In this document: positions 36,450-47,437 of the stretch, piece after piece | Layout of the letters: each line of letters opens with the position of its first letter | How positions within the stretch are numbered: position 1 is the stretch's first letter | DNA from: Merluccius polli | Taxonomy: Eukaryota > Chordata > Actinopteri > Gadiformes > Merlucciidae | Assembly: GCA_030340625.1 (NCBI GenBank) | Contig: JAOPHQ010002280.1 | Location: forward strand, 434,001-498,000 | Reading direction: 5' to 3' | Length of the DNA stretch: 64,000 nucleotides | Notes under the pieces: generated by a model | The model's input: the letters and a program-made list of their open reading frames with translations, nothing else | Told to the model about the DNA's origin: nothing | The model's database searches: none | Translations under genes and position numbers: made by a program

Positions 36450-38423
36450 ATGGCCTCTTATTGGACTAAAAGGAGGCGAGTCTTGTCAAAAGCAAGGGAG
36501 ACAGAGAACGAAATTTTGCAGCAATTTAATTTGACCGTTAATCAGGCTGAAAATGCCCCCCCTGATGAAAGTTTATCAGATCAGATTGAGACATCAGAAT
36601 CAGAATTCGAGAACAGTCCTTGCCAAAACACTACAGGCAGTGATGTCAGTGAAAGAGAGGATTTTAGTGGGTTATCCTGCTCTGATCAAAGTGAAAGTGA
36701 GCCTGAGGAAATTAGTCTTCAAGAGAAATTAAAGCAATGGGCATCAACTTTTGGCATTACTCTTGTTGCAGTTACCGCTCTGCTCTCAATATTGCGAGTA
36801 CACCACCCTGAGCTTCCTAAAGATGCCAGGACACTTCTTGGCACTCAAAAGAAAATAGCTGTGCATGCATTAGGTGGTGGTGAATATCACCATTTTGGAT
36901 TGGCTAAGGGGATTTTATCCAAATTAAATTCGATCCATTTGCCTAGCTCCCTTCAGACAATTAAATTACAATTCAACATTGATGGCTTACCCATTTTCAA
37001 GAGTTCAAAAGTTCAGTTTTGGTCAATTCTTTCAATGCTTGATTGTGATTACACAAAAACACCTTTTATTATTGGTCTGTTTTGTGGAACTGGAAAACCA
37101 TCTGTCTATGACTACCTGAAAGAATTTGTTGATGACCTCACCCAGCTATTGAGCAATGGAGTGACCTTCAGAGGTAAACCTCTCAAGGTGATGGTGTGCT
37201 CCTTCATATGCGATGCTCCAGCACGTGCTTTTGTCAAACAGATGAAGTCCCACAATGGCTATTCTGGGTGTGACAAGTGCACTCAAGTTGGCGTGTGGCG
37301 AAATAAAATGACATATCCCGAGATGAATGCCACGCTTAGGTCAGACGAAGACTTTGCTCTAATGTCAGACACAGATCACCACCTGCAACCTAGTCCCCTT
37401 ACTGGCATTGTTCAGATGGTAACCCAGTTTCCCATCGATTACATGCACCTCTGCTGTTTGGTTGTAACAAGAAAACTCATTCTTTTCTGGATGAAGGGCA
37501 AAAACCTGGCCATAAGACAGCCATCTCATATCATCTCAGCTATATCAACTAAACTGATTGCTCTCCGTCCCCATATTCCATCTGAATTTGCCCGAAAACC
37601 ACGAGAGCTGACGGAGATAGACAGATGGAAGGCCACAGAACTAAGGCAGTTCATGATTTACAGTGGACCTGTGGTCCTAAAGCACAGTCTACCAGAAGAG
37701 GTTTTTGAGAACTTCCTGTTGTTTTCCGTGGGTGTGTTCTTATTACTCAGCCCCAACCTCTCTGCACCCATGATTGATTTTGCCAATAGTGTCCTAACAG
37801 CATTTGTTAAAAACTTTGGAGATTTATATGGTCAAGGGGAAATTGTATTTACAGTTCATCAGGTGATACATCTAGCTGATGTGTACAGACAGTTTGGTGC
37901 CCTTGACCGTGTCTCTGCATTTCCCTATGAAAATTTCCTTGGAAAAATAAAAAAAATGTTGCGAAAGCCTCAACTACCATTACAACAGGTAGTCAAGAGA
38001 CTGTCAGAGGTGCATCATACGGTTACTCCACCTCCAAGTAAGCAGCCCCTTTTATTTCACATACACCAGGATGGCCCATTGCCTCTACAATTCACTAATG
38101 CCAAACAGTACCGAAAGGCAGTAACCACAGATTTTTGCCTGTCAACAAAGACTGGGAACAACTGCATAGCAGTAGGACAGGATATTGGATTGGTCCAAAA
38201 CATTGTGCTATCCTCTGGTTCAGTGTTCATCATCTACCGACGATTTGGGTACAAAGAATCCCATTTCACATATCCCTGCCCCTCCTCTCGAATAGGCTGT
38301 TTTCAGGTCCATACATTGGTCGATGATCTTGAGGTTGGGCTCCTTGGGGACATCATGAGAAAATGTGTGCTTTTTCCAGACCAAGACCATTATGTTGCCA
38401 TCCCTCTTCTTCACCAATCCTAA
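36450..38423 (+). CDS. CACTA/EnSpm Tnp2-like transposase
   Basis: An intact 657-codon frame starting MASYWTKRRR. I prefer this ATG to the one 7 codons upstream because related proteins begin with a short basic segment. The N-terminus is acidic and serine-rich (about residues 35-95). Then come GGGEYHHFGLAKGI, the catalytic-type FNIDGLPIFKSSKVQFW (about residue 175), TPFIIGLFCGTGKPS, FICDAPARAFVKQMKSH, SGCDKCTQ and FPIDYMHLCCLVVTRKL. The order matches the plant tnp2 family with a DUF4218-like C-terminal block (VHQVIHLADVYRQFG, FPYENFLGKIKKML). It should cut the CCCAGACAGCAA ends. The DUF4806-type gene follows 0.2 kb downstream on the same strand. No frame break is seen. Confidence 0.85.
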   Translation: MASYWTKRRRVLSKARETENEILQQFNLTVNQAENAPPDESLSDQIETSESEFENSPCQNTTGSDVSEREDFSGLSCSDQSESEPEEISLQEKLKQWASTFGITLVAVTALLSILRVHHPELPKDARTLLGTQKKIAVHALGGGEYHHFGLAKGILSKLNSIHLPSSLQTIKLQFNIDGLPIFKSSKVQFWSILSMLDCDYTKTPFIIGLFCGTGKPSVYDYLKEFVDDLTQLLSNGVTFRGKPLKVMVCSFICDAPARAFVKQMKSHNGYSGCDKCTQVGVWRNKMTYPEMNATLRSDEDFALMSDTDHHLQPSPLTGIVQMVTQFPIDYMHLCCLVVTRKLILFWMKGKNLAIRQPSHIISAISTKLIALRPHIPSEFARKPRELTEIDRWKATELRQFMIYSGPVVLKHSLPEEVFENFLLFSVGVFLLLSPNLSAPMIDFANSVLTAFVKNFGDLYGQGEIVFTVHQVIHLADVYRQFGALDRVSAFPYENFLGKIKKMLRKPQLPLQQVVKRLSEVHHTVTPPPSKQPLLFHIHQDGPLPLQFTNAKQYRKAVTTDFCLSTKTGNNCIAVGQDIGLVQNIVLSSGSVFIIYRRFGYKESHFTYPCPSSRIGCFQVHTLVDDLEVGLLGDIMRKCVLFPDQDHYVAIPLLHQS

Positions 38424-38640
38424 TTCCGTATCCTCTGCAATCCAAAAAAAGAAGAAAGAAAAAAAAAAAAGATTGTTTGTGATTGAACCTTTTCTTTATA
38501 TAAAATACACCAGTCCTCAAATCAAATTAATGAAAGAAATTCTTTAAAAAGTCTCATCTCATAATCTCATATATATTAATATTTCTGGTGTTGCTGACCC
38601 ACCCACTGACTGCCATGACTGTCCTTGCTTTGTTCCTAAG

Positions 38641-41600
38641 GCCAAACTCACGCTACCGGCAGGAGCCAGCTGGAAGAGTCCAGACCACTAGGGGCCCGCC
38701 GCAACACTTTTTTGAAGGTGCGGACCTTTAGAGTTAAACAGAACAGCAATGAAACATTTTAGAAACATATTTTAGAAACAGCTGTTTGACTGCCCATTTA
38801 GTCTGAAATTAAACTGGCACTTCTTATGCTTCAAGGTGTTGACACTGATGATGAGGCACCACCCCCCCCAAGGAAAACGGCACGACCATCTGTAGCTGTA
38901 GGGCCAGGTAGGAGGAGCTAAAAAAATGTGTTGTATGTGTTTACTGATTAATGCCTGTCAAACTGAAATTTGATGGTACTTTGAAGGCCATTTGAAACAA
39001 CACTATGTTTAACACAAATGTTAGAAATGCCATTTGGCTCTCTTATTCAGTTTTGAAGTTTGTTTTTTTTCCCCAGAGAGTGAAAGTGAGTGGCTATTTG
39101 GGCCATTGACCACCCAAAGAGGTACTTATCAATAATTGTTTCTCATTCATAGTTTTCCCCATCTGCCCCATTGATCATTGCTACCAACTACACGTTTGTT
39201 GACACATTTCCTGTGCATCGCCCGGATTGTTGGTCTGAATGGTTGAAGGACTATCCAATTGCATACAAAGCCATTCCTCTTGTGCAGTAGAGAATACACT
39301 CCCCAGTCTAATGCTCAATCGCAGATTTACCTTTCCACTACCAAAACAATAAAACCCTAAGCCTGTGCCTGTCAGTCTTTGCACTCGAACTCTACTTTTT
39401 ATTTTCCCACAAACACACATACATAAAGCATGATCTCTGTTGTTGGCTTCCCAGGACCAAGCCAAACTTCCTCAATATCAGGCTAACTGATGGGTGAACA
39501 AGTAAAACTTAAAATATCGTAACTTACATTATACACAATTACATGAAATTCATTGTTTTTTCTTTTTTCTAGCTCTATCAACTGGCAGCCAGACACCTGA
39601 GCTACTAAATATAGGTAAGTGTTGGTGTCATTAGACATCAACATGTATTGATTGAACATGTATTTATATTAATTTGCTTTTCCCAGATTCACCTCAAGCA
39701 TGACATATCTTACAAGGTAAATCTTCCAAATGCTTCCTTAAATACACTACTTTGAAAAAATATATATAATCATTGACACTTGAGACTAATCAATGACTTT
39801 TGAATATAGATACAGTCCAACCAAGCCACCAGCTATTGCATGGTAAGTCGAGGAGACAAACTTTCTAACCATTGTTTTCATCATTATCATACACATTATA
39901 ATTGAACGCTGTGAAAGTACACCAAACCCCAGTAAGAAAACATTTCTTATAAGTAACTTACATTGACAGATATGGGAATATCCAAAGTCCTGGAGCTACT
40001 ATCCAAAGTGTTGGAAGAAAACAAATCAATTAAAGCGGAAATCACCAACCTGAGGAGTGAAGTGAGGGCGCTTAGTAGAGAGATGGTGAGACCGGTAGCA
40101 CCAGAAGCTTCCCCTTCGTCCATCAAGCTGCCTCTGAGCACAATGGAGGAGTTTAAACTGGCAGAGGCTGCTATGCGAGAAACCCCCTGCGAAAAACAAA
40201 AAATGGTAGGTACAAATCTGCACTACCCAAAAACTAGTCAAAGTATGTGTAAATTAATACAACCATACCTCTTCTTTCCAGCCATCCACTACATCACTCA
40301 GTATTTGTAGGAATAATCTTTAAAAACAAAAATAACACATTACTCTTTATGTGACACTGATGAGTTCACCTAACCTAACCTAAATTGGTACATACAGCAT
40401 CTCACAAAACCCTATACCATTTTTCTAAATGTGTTATTGTGTCTTATTGTATCCCATCTCTATGGGATAACTCCATAGACATGAAACTTTGATATAAGTT
40501 AAAGAAGTCAGTGTAGAGTTTGTAGATTATGATAGATTTATTGTCATCTGAATATGACTCAAAACACAGCCATTAACATCTAAACAGCTGGCAACATAGG
40601 TGAATACACACAACAATGAACATGTCCTTCTCCCCCCATTGCTCTGTGATGACGTCAATGCGCAGATGGATGCTAGACACCTTGTGTTCCTCAACCATCT
40701 TCTTGAGAATGCTCCACAGGTGCTCTTTTGAGTACGGCTGGAGCCATACTTGGCCAGTCCATCACTTTTTTACCTACAGCTTCCTCAGCAAGGCAGTTGT
40801 CATGTTGGAGCACCTGTGGGGCATCATCAAGCAGAAGGTTGAGTAGCACATGGTATCTAACATCCATCTGCTCGGTGATGTCATCATGGAGAAATGGGAG
40901 AGGATTCCTGAAGCAACGTGAGCTCTGGTGAATTCTGTGAATAAAAGGGTTAAGACAGTGCCGGATAATAATGGTTGGCATACAAAATATTGACACTATG
41001 GGCACAATGGTCATGTTCATTATTAAGTGTACTCAGTTATGTTGCCAGCTGTTTAGTTGTTAATGGATGTGTTTGAGTCATATTCTGAGGACAATAAATC
41101 TATAGTTATTAATACGTAAAATGACTAGTGTTAGTTACAATGAAGTTTCATGCCAAGTGTTATCCTATGAAAAGATACAATAAAATATTTGCAAAAATGG
41201 GAGGCGTGTAGGCCTACTCACTTTTGTGAGATATTGTAATTATACATGTTATAATTATCAATGTTATGTTTGTTTGTTTGTTGGTTTATTATGTCTTGTC
41301 AGATCACAACATTCAGTCTAATTGGTGGGCACACTGCAGAAGAGGCCGTAAGAAGGATGCTGCAGAGTGGCCTAACAAACAACCTGGCGCGTCGCTTCAA
41401 CTGGGCAGGGAAAGGCTTCAAGGAAGCCTTTAAAAACACTGTCCTCAGTGAAGTAATGTTCGGTATGTTTGTCAAAACTCAGTCACACCACACAAGCATC
41501 AGACACAGATACCACCGAGTATTATTATTTTTTTAAACAGCAAATAGATTGTTTAATATGCACTATGGGGTAGGCTTCTGAGCCATGCTCATTTCATGTA

Positions 41601-42085
41601 AAATCAGACAAAATCCATTTATACTATGCAATCAAAGTTTGTGTACAAATGCAGCAATGCTTTTAACTTTTAACGCTGACACTATTCTGCACTGCACTCT
41701 TGCACTATCCGTCAGCACTAGAACACTTTATTCGTTTGACGTTATTTCGCTGCTATCTTGCACCGAAAGCCTACATTCACGCCTAAGAATCTATCAACGC
41801 GTGTCTATCGAGAGACAGCTAGCTCAAATTGTGGCATCGGCAGCTCGCAGTGGCATTTCCGGTGGCAGGTTGAGATGCCGCGGCATCTTTCGCCGTATAT
41901 GGCAGCTCGCAGTGGCATTTCCGGTGGCAGGTTGAGATGCCGCGGCATCTTTCGCCGTTTATGGCATTGGGTTGCCAGCAGTTTACCGTAAGATGCCACA
42001 CGGCATCTGCCGCTGTTTGAGTGGGTTGCCAGCGGTTCACCGTAAGATGCCACGGCATCTTATGCCGTTTATGTATGGGTTAGGG

Positions 42086-42174
<89 letters not shown>

Positions 42175-42448
42175 TTAATATGTTTACCGTAAGATGCCAC
42201 GGCATCTGTCTCTCGCTGGCATATATATATATATATATATATATATAGTGGGCAGTGAATTTTATTTATTTATTTTATATGTTTACCGTAAGATGCCACG
42301 GCATCTGCCGCTGTTTGAGATGCCGCGGCATCTCAACCTGCCACCGGAAATGCCACTGCGAGCTGCCATAAACGGCGAAAGATGCCGCGGCATCTGCCGC
42401 TGTTTGAGTGGGTTGCCAGCAGTTCACCGTAAGATGCCACGGCATCTT

Positions 42449-42537
<89 letters not shown>

Positions 42538-45500
42538 AAACAAATTAAATTCACTGCCCACTATTAAAAAAATATATATTTTTATTTTATTTTATTTTAT
42601 AGTGGGCAGTGAATTTAATTTATTTATTTTATATGTTTACCGTAAGATGCCACGGCATCTGCCGCTGTTTGAGATGCCGCGGCATCTTTCGCCGTATATG
42701 GCAGCTCGCAGTGGCATTTCCGGTGGCAGGTTGAGATGCCGCGGCATCTTTCGCCGTTTATGGCATTGGGTTGCCAGCAGTTCACCGTAAGATGCCACAC
42801 GGCATCTGCCGCTGTTTGAGTGGGTTGCCAGCTGTTCACCGTAAGATGCCACCACGGCATCTGCCGCTGTTTGAGTGGGTTGCCAGCGGTTCACCGTAAG
42901 ATGCCACGGCATCTGCCGCTGTTTGAGTGGGTTGTTCACCGTAAGATGCCACGGCATCTGCCGCTGTTTGAGTGGGTTGCCAGCGGTTCACCGTAAGATG
43001 CCACGGCATCTGCCGCTGTTTGAGTGGGTTGTTCACCGTAAGATGCCACGGCATCTGCCGCTGTTTGAGTGGGTTGCCAGCGGTTCACCGTAAGATGCCA
43101 CGGCATCTTATGCCGTTTATGGGGTATAACGGTGGCAATCAAGGGCTGTGTCCGAAATCACCCACTACTCGTATAGGCCTACTAGCAAACCATATACAAC
43201 CAAACCAGTAATCTGTCGTATTTATAGTTTATAAATGTTAACACTTGGCAATATTAGACCCTATTTGTGCATTTTTTTTTTCAAGGTTTCTTTGATTATT
43301 ACAATAGGACCTATTTGATTTATATTACAGTCTGTTATGTTGCAGTGCCGAGGAAAGAAATTGTTGGTAGCCTATGTTTTTTTTTAAATTTAAAATGCAA
43401 TGTAAAATGACAAAATACTTTACTCACTCAATTAAAAGGCTGCAGTTTAAGTTGGGCATGATTTATAAAAAGATAAATCAGTTTGTTTTATTTTTCTTGA
43501 AGGTTATATTCTAGTCTACTCACTATGTTCATTGTTATGCACAAAAATACCAAAGCAAATCTCTTGTAGCCTTTGTGCAAACCTACTTTGCATTAAAGCT
43601 GATTCTGATTATTCTGTAGTAAGTGAACTTTGTACACATTTTACAAAAGATAGTCCCATTATTAATAATCACAAACTTTTTGTTTTATAAACTTTATTTT
43701 ACTGTAAATTACTAACTTTCCAGCGGGAGGCTACTGCTTTGGTATTTCAACCTGTAAACATTTGGTGAGGTTTGCTGATGTCAGTATGCATCTGCTGTAG
43801 CCAGGCCTACTTGTGGATAATACTACTGAGTTTGTGAAGTGTTTAAAACATACTACATAAATATCCTCACAGAGAGTACAACACCAGTGAAGAGATTCAT
43901 CAATCAGCCAGTGACTTATTTAACAGCACATGGGAATGGAAGCAACAGAATGAGTTTCTGAGCAAGCTGTGGCTTCGTGTTTCGCGTTCTTCTTGATGGA
44001 TGCAGCTGGGGATGGGTGGGGGGGCGGGGGGATGGCGCGCGGCGGGGGGGCGCAGGTCGGATTCGCACCCTGGGCCACTGCAGCGGCAAGGACTCAGCCT
44101 TGGTACATGATTGGCCAGCTAACTGAGCTAACCGGGCGCCTCCCGTCTTTTGCGTTCTATATCCAATAGGTTCCTATATCCAATAGGCTACATCTAAAGT
44201 AAAATAATCTTTTCTTTCACCTGCTTTTCTGTAAGCATTCATATTAAAACGTGTCTATATACTGTATTGTTTATGCTGTCATTGTTTTCACCTGCAGTAA
44301 CAGTAAAAGGCACATAAGCACAGACAGAAAACACAGGAGCATAAACATAAACTTCACTTTGCCTTATAATATTAATCATCTGAATACAGTTTGTTAAATT
44401 AAATTAAATTGAAAAAATATATTATTACAATTACATTATAGTACACAAGACATCTTTGTGTGTGGTTGTGATGGTTGCCAGATTTGTGTTCGTCCTGTAA
44501 GAATTGAAAACTCAGCCCTGATGGTTAATTACTTGCAATGTTTTATGTTGTTGGCAGACTTGTTTTCTCTTAATGTATCCATTAAAACGTTACCCATTTA
44601 AAGTGTGCTGAGCATTGGCGGTTCTAGAAGGGGGCCAGGGTGGGCCGGTGCCCCTGTGAAATTGCTCTTGGCCCCTGTTACGGCCCCTGCACCGATCAGC
44701 CAATGATTTAAACGATTAATTTCTTACCGCGACATGCGCTCGTTTGAAGAACGATACCCTCGACTAGCCCCTGTCAAATAGAACGGACCCGTCGGTCGTA
44801 GGTCCGCGGTGGGATACGTTTGCGGGGTGGGTTAATATCGCGCGCACCCCCCCCCCCCCCCCCCCGCGCGCGCGAACGTAAACCACCGCGGACCTACGGG
44901 GTGGGTTAATATTGCGCGCACCCCCCCCCGCGAACGTAACCCCCCGCGGAGCTACGGGGTGGGTTAATATTGCGCGCACCCCCCCCCCCCCCCCGTGTGA
45001 CGTGTTAATGGATAGTGGCATTGTACAATCATAACATTTATTAACATAGTTACCTATAAATAATAACAAATGAACAAAAACAGTGTTTTTTCCCTTTGTT
45101 TCCGTGCAAATAAGTACATGTAGGCTACATTAGAAAACCTTCAGATTTAATGGAATATCCTTTTACAAAACAACATGAACAACCTCAGGTTTTCTTCAAA
45201 CAAGCGTTTGCACAAATACAAAAAACCTTTGTTTCAATGGTGTTTGAAACTGAAAAATATAGTATCGCTCTTTAAAATGTATGGTATTGCATGGACAATA
45301 GGAATCCACCAAACTAAACAATTTCGTTGTGAATCTGTGAATCTGTTAAACAAATAAACAAATATGCTCCTGCAATGTTATTGTGCTTGTAGGACTAGGT
45401 CTAATTGGATGTCTGTCACTTTAAATTTCTCAGCATGGACCAATGACTGTATAAGGCATGGACATTCGTGACAGTGAAATTTACGGTCTAACTTTCTCTA

Positions 45501-45835
45501 ACTTTCTTTCTATGCAAGATGCTAGTGGAAATCAGTACTACAGATGAATCCATTTTATATGGTTATAAATAAAGTATATGGTTATAAATGTGCCCCCCTT
45601 AAAAACACACTGGCCCCACCTCGGCCCCCCTGGTGATTTTGGTCTAGAACCGCCACTGGTGCTGAGGCAACAGTTATGATAAGGACACTATATTATCACA
45701 AGTGGCATGAGGTGTTGTATGACTGGTAGAATGAAATTGTCCTACTGTAAAGAAAAAGAAAGAAAAAAAAAATAAATAAAATAAAATAATAATAATAAAT
45801 AAATAAATAAAAAAATAAAAATAAAAAAAAATAAA

Positions 45836-45899
<64 letters not shown>

Positions 45900-47396
45900 G
45901 TTTGAATTTAATTGAATTGAACAAGAGAGAAAGGATGATAAATGCAAGGTAAGTAAGTAATACATTAATAATTGTACAAAATGTAGCCTTTCAAACAGTT
46001 CACATATCAGATAATTATAACTACCTTTTTATAAATGTTGAGGGTTAGAAGTCAATAATTTTTGATAGGTCATCTGTTACAACATCTTGTTTAATTTACA
46101 AACAGAAAGGGACAGCTGCCACAGGGGGTCAGTGGCAATTGCCACAAACAGTGACAGGTGCTTGGCCAAGTGTAGGCCTATAGCCTAAATATTGTTCCCC
46201 TAATGTAATCATGCTTTAAACTGCAGCCTTTTAATTGAGTGAGTAAAGTATTTTGTCATTTTACATTGCATTTTAAATTTAAAAAAAACATAGGCTACCA
46301 CCAATTTCGTTCCTCGGCACTGCAACATAACAGACTGTAATATAAATCAAATATTGTAGGCTAATAATCAAAGAAACCTCGAAAAAAAAAATGCACAAAT
46401 AGGGTCATGAAAATGCTACCAAGTCTAATATTGCCAAGTGTTAACATTTATAAACTATAAATACGACAGATTACTGGTTTGGTTGTATATGGTTTGCTAG
46501 TAGGCCTATACGAGTAGTGGGTGATTTCGGACACAGCCCTTGATTGCCACCGTTATACCCCATAAACGGCATAAGATGCCGTGGCATCTTACGGTGAACT
46601 GCTGGCAACCCACTCAAACAGCGGCAGATGCCGTGGCATCTTACGGTGAACAACCCACTCAAACAGCGGCAGATGCCGTGGCATCTTACGGTGAACCGCT
46701 GGCAACCCACTCAAACAGCGGCAGATGCCGTGGTGGCATCTTACGGTGAACCGCTGGCAACCCACTCAAACAGCGGCAGATGCCGTGGCATCTTACGGTG
46801 AACAACCCACTCAAACAGCGGCAGATGCCGTGGCATCTTACGGTGAACCGCTGGCAACCCACTCAAACAGCGGCAGATGCCGTGGTGGCATCTTACGGTG
46901 GACAGCTGGCAACCCACTCAAACAGCGGCAGATGCCGTGGCATCTTACGGTGAACAGCTGGCAACCCACTCAAACAGCAGCAGATGCCGTGGCATCTTAC
47001 GGTGAACCGCTGGCAACCCACTCAAACAGCGGCAGATGCCGTGGCATCTTACGGTGAACAACCCACTCAAACAGCGGCAGATGCCGTGGCATCTTACGGT
47101 GAACCGCTGGCAACCCACTCAAACAGCGGCAGATGCCGTGGTGGCATCTTACGGTGGACAGCTGGCAACCCACTCAAACAGCGGCAGATGCCGTGGCATC
47201 TTACGGTGGACAGCTGGCAACCCAATGCCATATAAACGGCGAAAGATGCCGCGGCATCTCAACCTGCCACCGGAAATGCCACTGCGAGCTGCCGATGCCA
47301 CAATTTGAGCTAGCCCCTGCTGTGTCTATCTGTCGGGTAATCTCAGCATGCATGCATGTAGCGAAAATCATGCATGTTTTAGCATGCATGATGCTA

Positions 47397-47437
<41 letters not shown>

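Larger units (their letters stand above)
41817..47315. mobile_element. 5.5-kb foldback element
   Basis: Both ends read GCTAGCTCAAATTGTGGCAT inward. The arms (about 41817-43470 and 46190-47315) are inverted copies containing tandem ~52-bp units and a shared inner segment (ATACAACCAAACCAGTAATC; the GCAGTGCCGAGG block). The left arm is longer because AT runs expanded. GCTAGC at each outer edge is either a 6-bp target duplication or part of the terminus; it is self-complementary, so I cannot tell. The spacer holds a SINE fragment and a hAT MITE. No transposase is encoded. Confidence 0.8.

Noticed and set aside
40616..40931. Plus-strand frames in the intron of the DUF4806-type gene
   Set aside because: They are the antisense of a decayed Tc1 transposase; the meaningful strand is minus.
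41972..43211. Several plus- and minus-strand reading frames of 70-198 codons with repeated peptides
   Set aside because: They are translations of the ~52-bp dyad repeats and AT runs; all frames stay open because of repeat periodicity, and both arms give mirror-image frames.
44040..44150. Functional tRNA gene
   Set aside because: A- and B-box-like motifs are present on the minus strand, but a cloverleaf with a matching acceptor stem does not form; a tRNA-derived SINE explains it better.
45696..45965. 89-codon minus-strand frame rich in Tyr, Ile and Phe
   Set aside because: It is read from an A-rich tract and an AT microsatellite.
46560..47310. CRISPR-like array appearance of regular ~52-bp repeats
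   Set aside because: The repeats are contiguous with no unique spacers, they are mirrored in the other foldback arm, and the genome is eukaryotic.
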